A stretch of 64,000 nt of DNA from the NCBI GenBank assembly GCA_037893245.1, contig JBAIAA010000255.1:62001-126000 (forward strand), in the 5' to 3' direction. The notes beneath the pieces were generated by a model, which saw only the letters and a program-made list of their open reading frames with translations, ran no database searches and was not told the origin of the DNA. Below, piece after piece: positions 55,467 to 64,000 of this stretch; within the stretch, counting starts at the first letter, position 1, and every line of letters begins with the position of its first letter. This DNA comes from Crossaster papposus. Lineage: Eukaryota > Echinodermata > Asteroidea > Velatida > Solasteridae. The position numbers and the translations under genes are program-made.

Positions 55467-58400
55467 TTGATTGATTAATTGATTAGGATGATTGATTAAT
55501 TGATTGGGGTGATTGGTTGATTAATTGATTGGGGTGATTGGTTGATTAATTGATTGGGGTGATTAATTGATCAATTAATTAATCAATCAATTACCCCAAT
55601 CAATTAATCAACCACCACAATCAATTAATCAATCAATCACCCCAATTAATTAATAAATCACCCCAATCAAATAATCAATCACTCCAATCAATTAATCAAT
55701 CCCCCAATCAATTAATCAATCAATCACCCCAATCAATTAATCAATCAATCAATCAATGATTGATTGGGGTGATTGATTGATTAATTGATTGGGGGTGATT
55801 GATTAATTAATTTGGGTGATTGATTAATTGATTGGGGTGATTGATTGTTTGATTGGGGTGATTTATCAATCACCCCAATCAATTAATCAATCTATCCCCA
55901 ATCAATTAATCAATCAATCACCCTAATCAAGTAATCAATCAATCACCCCAATCAATTAATCAATCACCCCAATCAAGTAATCAATTAATCAATCACCTCA
56001 ATCAATTAATCAATCCCCCAATCAATTAATCAATCACCCCAACCAATTAATCAATCACCCAAATTAATTAATCAATCACCCCCAATCAATTTATCAATTC
56101 TCCAAATCAATTAATCAATCCTCCAGTCAATTAATCAATCACACCCATCAATTAATCAATCACCCCAATCAATTAATCAATCAATCAATCACCCAAATCA
56201 ATTAATTTATAAATCAATCACCCTAAACAATTAATAAATCAATAACCCCAATCAATTAATCAATCACCCCAATCAATTAATCAATTACGCCAATCAATTA
56301 ATCATTTAATAAATCTTCTCAATCAATTAATCAATCCCCCAATCAATTAATCAAATACGCCAATCAATTAATCAATTGCTCAATCACCTCAATCAATTAA
56401 TAAATCCCCCAATTAATCAATCAATCACCCCAATCAATTAATCAATCAATCACCCAATCAATTAATCAATCAATCACCCCAATCAATTTATCAATCAATC
56501 ACCCCAATCAATTAATCAATCATTCACCACAATCAATTAATCGATCAATCACCCCAATCAATTAACCAATCAATCACCCCAATCAATTAATCAATCGATC
56601 ACCCCATTCAATGAATTAATAAATCAATCACCCTAAACAATCAATTAATCAATCCCCCAATCAATTAATCAATCATCACAATCAATTAATCAATGACCCC
56701 AATCAATTAATCAATTACCCCAATCGATTAATTAATCAATTAATCACCCCGATCAATTAATCAATCACCCCAATCAATTTATCAATCACCCCAGTCAAAT
56801 AATCAATCACCCCAATCAATTAATCAATCAATCACCCCAATCGAATAATCAATCATCCCAATCAATTAATTAATCAATTAATCACCCCAATCAATTAATC
56901 AATCACCCCAATCAATTAATTAATCACCCCAGTCAAATGATCAATTAATTATTCAATCAATCACCCCAATCAATTAATCAATCAATCACCCCAATCAATT
57001 AATCAACTAATCACCCCAATCAATTAATCAATTAATCACCCCAATCAGTTAATCAATCAATCACCCCAATCAGTTAATCAATCAATCACTAATCAATTAA
57101 TCAATCAATCACCCCAATCAATTAATCAATTAATCAATCACCTCAATCAATTAATCAATCCCCCAATCAATTAATCAATCACCCCAACCTATTAATCAAT
57201 CACTCAAATTAATTAATCAATCACCCCAATCAATTAATCAATTCTCCTAATCAATTCATCAACCCCCCACTCAATCAATCAATCACCCCAATCAAATTAA
57301 TCAATCAATCAATCACCCGAATCAATTAATCAATCAATCACCCCAATCAATTAATCAATCAATCACCCCAATCAATTAATCAATCACCCCAATCAGTTAA
57401 TCAATCACCCCAATCAATTAATCAATCACCCTAATTAATTAATCAATTAACCAGCCACCCCAATCAATTAATCAATCACCCCAATCAATTAATCAATAAC
57501 CCAAATCAATTAACCAGCCACCCCAATCAATTAACCAGCCACCCCAATCAATTAATCAATCACCCCAATTAAATAATCGATCACCCCAATCAAATAAACA
57601 ATCACCCCAGTCAATTAATCAATCAATCAATCACCCCAATCAATTAATCAATCACCCCAATCAATTAATCAATCAATGATTTATTAGGGCGATTGATTGA
57701 TTAATTGATCGGGGTTATTGATTAATTGATTGCGGTTATTGATTAATTGATTGGGGTGATTTATCAATCACCCCTATCAATTAATCAATCAATCACCACA
57801 ATCAATTAAATAATAAATTGATTAATTGAGTGGGGTGGTTGATTAATTGATTGGGGTGGTTGATTAATTGATTGGGGTGATTGATTTGATTGATTTATTG
57901 GGGTGATTGGGGTGATTGATTGGGGTGATTGATTGATTGATTAATTAATTGGGGTGATTGATTAATTGAATGGGGTGAATGGTTGATTGATTAATTGATT
58001 GGGGTGATTGGTTGATTGATTAATTGATTGGGGTGATTGATTGATTGATTAATTGATTAGGGTGATTGATTGATTGATTGATTAATTGATTGGGGTGGTT
58101 GATTGATAAATTGATTGGGGTGACTGATTGAATAATTGATTGGGGTGACTAATTGATTAATTGATTGGGGTGATTGATTGGTTAATTGATTGGGGTGATT
58201 GATAATTTGATTGAGGTGATTGTTTAATTGATTGGGGTGATTGATTAATTGATTAATTGATTGTGTGATTGATTGAATAATTGATTGCGGTGATCGATTG
58301 ATTAATTGATTGGGGTGATTGATTGATTAATTGATTGGGGTGATTGATTGATTGATTAATTAATTGGGGTGATTGATTAATTGATTGGGGTGATTGATTA

Positions 58401-61400
58401 ATTGATTGGGGTAATTGATTAATTAATGGATTGCGGTGATTGATTAATAAATTGATTGGGGTGATTGATTAATTGATTGGGGTTATTGGTTAATTGATTG
58501 GGGTGATTGATTAATTGATTGGGGAAATTGAATAATTGATTGGGGGATTGATTAATTGATTGGGGGATTGATTAATTGATTGGGGGTTGATTATTTGATT
58601 GGGGTGATTGATTATTTGATTGTGGTGATTGATTAATTGATTGGGGTGATTGAATTGATTGATTGGGTGATTGATTAGGGTGATTGGTTTGATTGATTGG
58701 GGGTGATTGATTCATTAATTGGTGTGACTGATTAATTGATTGGGGTAATTGATTAATTGATTGGGGTAATTGATTAATTTATTGGGGTGATTGATTAATT
58801 TATTGGGGTGATTGATTGATTGATTGATTGGGGTGATTGATTTGATTGATTGGGTTGATTGATTGGGGTGATTGATTGATTGATTAATTGATTGGGGTGA
58901 TTGATTGATTGATTAATTGATTGGGGTGATTGATTGATTGATCAATTGATTGGGGTGGTTGATTGATTAATTGATTGGGGTGATTGATTAATTGATTGGG
59001 GATTTTGATTAATTAATTGTGGTGATTGATTAATTGATTGGGGTGATTGATTGAGAAATTGACTGGGGTGATTGATTAATTAATTGATTGGGGCGATTGA
59101 TTAAATAATTGGGGCGATTGATTAATTGATTGGGACGAGTGATTAATTGATTGGGGTGATTGATTGATTAATTGATTGGGGTGGGTGGTTGATTGGTTAA
59201 TTGATTGGGGCGATTGATTGATTAATTGATTGGGGTGATTGATTAAATAATTGATTGGGTGATTGATTAATTGATTGGGGTGATTGATTAATTGATTGGG
59301 GTGATTGATTAATTGATCGGGTGGTTGATTGATTAATTGATTGCGGTGATCGATTGATTAATGGATTGGGGTGGTTGATTGATTAATTGATTGGGGTGAT
59401 TGATTGAATAATTGATTGGGGTGATTGATTGATTGATTAATTGATTGGGGTGATTGATTAATTAATTGATTGATTGGGGTGATTGATTGGTTAATTGATT
59501 AGGGTGATTGATTAATTGATTGGGGTGATTGATTAATTGATTGTGGTGATTGATTCATTGATTGTGGTGATTGATTAATTAATTGATTGTAGTGATTGAT
59601 TGATAAATTGATTGGGGTGATTGATTTATTGAATGGGGTGATTGATTAAATGATTGGGGATTGATTATTTGATTGTGGTGATTGATTAATTGATTGGGGT
59701 GATTGATTAATTAATTGGTGTGACTGATTAATTGATTGGGGTAATTGATTAATTTATTGGGGTGATTTATTAATTTATTGGGGTGATTGATTGATTGATT
59801 GATTGGGGTGATTGATTTGATTGATTGGGTTGATTGATTGGGGTGATTGATTGATTGATTAATGGATTGGGGTGATTGATTGATTGATTAATTGATTGGG
59901 GTGATTGATTGATTGATTAATTGATTGGGGTGATTGATTGATTGATTAATTGATTGGGGTGATTGATTGATTGATCAATTGATTGGGGTGGTTGATTGAT
60001 TAATTGATTGGGGTGATTGATTTGATTGATTTATTGGGGTGATTGGGGTGATTGATTGGGGTGATTGATTGATTGATTAATTAATTGGGGTGATTGATTA
60101 ATTGAATGGGGTGAATGGTTGATTGATTAATTGATTGGGGTGATTGGTTGATTGATTAATTGATTGGGGTGATTGATTGATTGATTAATTGATTAGGGTG
60201 ATTGATTGATTGATTAATTGATTGGGGTGGTTGATTGATAAATTGATTGGGGTGATTGATTGATTAATTGATTGGGGTGATTGATTGATTGATTAATTAA
60301 TTGGGGTGATTGATTAATTGATTGGGGTGATTGATTAATTGATTGGGGTAATTGATTAATTAATGGATTGCGGTGATTGATTAATAAATTGATTGGGGTG
60401 ATTGATTAATTGATTGGGGTTATTGGTTAATTGATTGGGGTGATTGATTAATTGATTGGGGAAATTGAATAATTGATTGGGGGATTGATTAATTGATTGG
60501 GGGATTGATTAATTGATTGGGGGTTGATTATTTGATTGGGGTGATTGATTATTTGATTGTGGTGATTGATTAATTGATTGGGGTGATTGAATTGATTGAT
60601 TGGGTGATTGGTTAGGGTGATTGGGTTGATTGATTGGGGGTGATTGATTCATTAATTGGTGTGACTGATTAATTGATTGGGGTAATTGATTAATTGATTG
60701 GGGTAATTGATTAATTTATTGGGGTGATTGATTAATTTATTGGGGTGATTGATTGATTGATTGATTGGGGTGATTGATTTGATTGATTGGGTTGATTGAT
60801 TGGGGTGATTGATTGATTGATTAATTGATTGTGGTGATTGATTGATTGATTAATTGATTGGGGTGATTGATTGATTGATCAATTGATTGGGGTGGTTGAT
60901 TGATTAATTGATTGGGGTGATTGATTAATTGATTGGGGATTTTGATTAATTAATTGTGGTGATTGATTAATTGATTGGGGTGATTGATTGAGAAATTGAC
61001 TGGGGTGATTGATTAAATAATTGGGGCGATTGATTAATTAATTGGGACGAGTGATTAATTGATTGGGGTGATTGATTGATTAATTGATTGGGGTGGGTGG
61101 TTGATTGGTTAATTGATTGGGGCGATTGATTGATTAATTGATTGGGGTGATTGATTAAATAATTGATTGGGTGATTGATTAATTGATTGGGGTGATTGAT
61201 TAATTGATTGGGGTGATTGATTAATTGATTAATTGATCGGGTGGTTGATTGATTAATTGATTGCGGTGATCGATTGATTAATGGATTGGGGTGGTTGATT
61301 GATTAATTGATTGGGGTGATTGATTCAATAATTGATTGGGGTGATTGATTGATTGATTAATTGATTGGGGTGATTGATTAATTAATTGATTGATTGGGGT

Positions 61401-64000
61401 GATTGATTGGTTAATTGATTGGGGTGATTGATTAATTGATTGGGGTGATTGATTAATTGATTGTGGTGATTGATTCATTGATTGTGGTGATTGATTGATT
61501 AATTGATTGGGGTGGGTGGTTGATTGGTTAATTGATTGGGGCGATTGATTGATTAATTGATTGGGGTGATTGATTAAATAATTGATTGGGTGATTGATTA
61601 ATTGATTGGGGTGATTAATTAATTGATTGGGGTGATTGATTAATTGATTAATTGATCGGGTGGTTGATTGATTAATTGATTGCGGTGATCGATTGATTAA
61701 TGGATTGGGGTGGTTGATTGATTAATTGATTGGGGTGATTGATTGAATAATTGATTGGGGTGATTGATTGATTGATTAATTGATTGGGGTGATTGATTAA
61801 TTAATTGATTGATTGGGGTGATTGATTGGTTAATTGATTGGGGTGATTGATTAATTGATTGGGGTGATTGATTAATTGATTGTGGTGATTGATTCATTGA
61901 TTGTGGTGATTGATTAATTAATTAATTGTAGTGATTGATTGATAAATTGATTGGGGTGATTGATTTATTGAATGGGGTGATTGATTAAATGATTGGGGAT
62001 TGATTATTTGATTGTGGTGATTGATTAATTGATTGGGGTGATTGAATTGATTGATTGGGTGATTGATTAGGGTGATTGGGTTGATTGATTGGGGTGATTG
62101 ATTAATTAATTGGTGTGACTGATTAATTGATTGGGGTAATTGATTAATTTATTGGGGTGATTTATTAATTTATTGGGGTGATTGATTGATTGATTGATTG
62201 GGGTGATTGATTTGATTGATTGGGTTGATTGATTGGGGTGATTGATTGATTGATTAATTGATTGGGGTGATTGATTGATTGATTAATTGATTGGAGTGAT
62301 TGATTGATTGATTAATTGATTGGGGTGATTGATTGATTGATTTATTGATTGGGGTGATTGATTGATTGATCAATTGATTGGGGTGGTTGATTGATTAATT
62401 GATTGGGGTGATTGATTTGATTGATTTATTGGGGTGATTGGGGTGATTGATTGGGGTGATTGATTGATTGATTAATTAATTGGGGTGATTGATTAATTGA
62501 ATGGGGTTAATGGTTGATTGATTAATTGATTGGGGTGACTGATTGAATAATTGATTGGGGTGACTAATTGATTAATTGATCGGGGTGATTGATTGGTTAA
62601 TTGATTGGGGTGATTGATAATTTGATTGAGGTGATTGATTAATTGATTGGGGTGATTGATTAATTGATTAATTGATTGTGTGATTGATTGAATAATTGAT
62701 TGCGGTGATCGATTGATTAATTGATTGGGGTGATTGATTGATTAATTGATTGGGGTGATTGATTGATTGATTAATTAATTGGGGTGATTGATTAATTGAT
62801 TGGGGTGATTGATTAATTGATTGGGGTAATTGATTAATTAATGGATTGCGGTGATTGATTAATAAATTGATTGGGGTGATTGATTAATTGATTGGGGTTA
62901 TTGGTTAATTGATTGGGGTGATTGATTAATTGATTGGGGAAATTGAATAATTGATTGTGGGATTGATTAATTGATTGGGGGATTGATTAATTGATTGGGG
63001 GTTGATTATTTGATTGGGGTGATTGATTATTTGATTGTGGTGATTGATTAATTGATTGGGGTGATTGAATTGATTGATTGGGTGATTGATTAGGGTGATT
63101 GGGGTGATTGATTGGGGGTGATTGATTCATTAATTGGTGTGACTGATTAATTGATTGGGGTAATTGATTAATTGATTGGGGTAATTGATTAATTTATTGG
63201 GGTGATTGATTAATTTATTGGGGTGATTGATTGATTGATTGATTGGGGTGATTGATTTGATTGATTGGGTTGATTGATTGGGGTGATTGATTGATTGATT
63301 AATTGATTGGGGTGATTGATTGATTGATTAATTGATTGGGGTGATTGATTGATTGATCAATTGATTGGGGTGGTTGATTGATTAATTGATTGGGGTGATT
63401 GATTAATTGATTGGGGATTTTGATTAATTAATTGTGGTGATTGATTAATTGATTGGGGTGATTGATTGAGAAATTGACTGGGGTGATTGATTAAATAATT
63501 GGGGCGATTGATTAATTGATTGGGACGAGTGATTAATTGATTGGGGTGATTGATTGATTAATTGATTGGGGTGGGTGGTTGATTGGTTAATTGATTGGGG
63601 CGATTGATTGATTAATTGATTGGGGTGATTGATTAAATAATTGATTGGGTGATTGATTAATTGATTGGGGTGATTGGTTAATTGATTGGGGTGATTGATT
63701 AATTGATTAATTGATCGGGTGGTTGATTGATTAATTGATTGCGGTGATCGATTGATTAATGGATTGGGGTGGTTGATTGATTAATTGATTGGGGTGATTG
63801 ATTCAATAATTGATTGGGGTGATTGATTGATTGATTAATTGATTGGGGTGATTGATTAATTAATTGATTGATTGGGGTGATTGATTGGTTAATTGATTGG
63901 GGTGATTGATTAATTGATTGGGGTGATTGATTAATTGATTGTGGTGATTGATTCATTGATTGTGGTGATTTATTAATTAATTGATTGTAGTGATTGATTG
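55463..64000. repeat. GATT/GGGGT satellite with strand switches
   Basis: More than 8.5 kb, running off the window. The basic unit is GGGGTGATTGATTAATTGATT (21 bp), with 25- and 29-bp variants that add GATT steps, and frequent single-base variants. G-rich strand on plus at 55466-55570, 55757-55863, 57677-57764 and 57812-64000; C-rich strand on plus at 55571-55756, 55864-57676 and 57765-57811. Higher-order copies: a block around 59341 recurs near 61261, 61680 and 63739. Peptide-like frames INQSPQSINQS on the minus strand are by-products. Confidence 0.95.

Noticed and set aside
61278-63956. Three identical 66-residue frames of INQSPQS type on the minus strand
   Set aside because: Translated satellite; the identity reflects higher-order duplication of the array, not selection on protein.
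55571-64000. Telomere array or CRISPR-like array
   Set aside because: The repeat is not TTAGGG-type and has no unique spacers. Variable 21-29-bp units in both orientations indicate a satellite.

Overview
This window is eukaryotic nuclear DNA from an animal, most likely a marine invertebrate. The evidence is one spliced exon of a metazoan GABA-B-receptor-like gene, CR1/L2-type LINE tails, a tRNA-derived SINE, Ty3/gypsy elements and many MITEs. I cannot fix the phylum: echinoderm, hemichordate, cephalochordate or mollusc are all possible. There are no operons, no rRNA, no convincing tRNA gene and no CRISPR. Nearly everything I can support is transposon-derived, and most coding remnants carry stops and frameshifts.

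Layout. 0-9 kb: several non-autonomous elements (a Kolobok-like MITE with TTAA duplications at 1.04-1.39 kb, a GC-rich element at 1.39-2.08 kb, a foldback at 2.10-3.15 kb, a Harbinger-like MITE at 6.15-6.65 kb) plus long poly-C tracts. 9.4-12.7 kb: an inverted-repeat pair enclosing gypsy element 1 (gag, a C2HC-finger/proline-rich ORF, 3' LTR, no pol). 12.7-21.4 kb: three copies of a repeat family carrying a recurring motif GTCTCTTCGTGAAAAC, an inverted pair of another family, a candidate CCAAT-rich promoter and a LINE tail. 21.7-25.0 kb: a 3.3-kb foldback with ~1.1-kb arms and a 6-bp target duplication. 25.6-28.7 kb: a LINE reverse-transcriptase relic, a SINE and another LINE tail. 30.5-30.8 kb: the one convincing host exon (minus strand, GABA-B-receptor-like N-terminus, GC donor). 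A possible signal-peptide exon lies at 33.6 kb.

33.7-39.7 kb: a MITE directly followed by a 5.26-kb foldback whose arms hold ~155-bp tandem repeats and a pure 12-bp minisatellite, and whose loop holds a broken transposon-type gene. 40.2-41.4 kb: a 1.2-kb near-perfect palindrome. 41.9-44.9 kb: gypsy element 2 with an extra upstream ORF, gag, protease, reverse transcriptase (YIND at the catalytic site) and a fragment of integrase. 45.6-47.3 kb: a minus-strand Crypton-type tyrosine-recombinase relic. 47.99-51.89 kb: a complete hAT-ended 3.9-kb element with no visible transposase. 52.1-55.46 kb: the 5' part of gypsy element 3, cut off inside reverse transcriptase by an AT-rich satellite (55.46 kb to the window end) that switches strand six times and shows ~2-kb higher-order duplications.

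The genes do not form a pathway. The common theme is structural: several unrelated elements here (2.1, 4.3, 9.4, 21.7, 34.4 and 40.2 kb) are foldback or palindromic elements filled with short iterated motifs. Two of these have a non-palindromic loop large enough to carry a gene.
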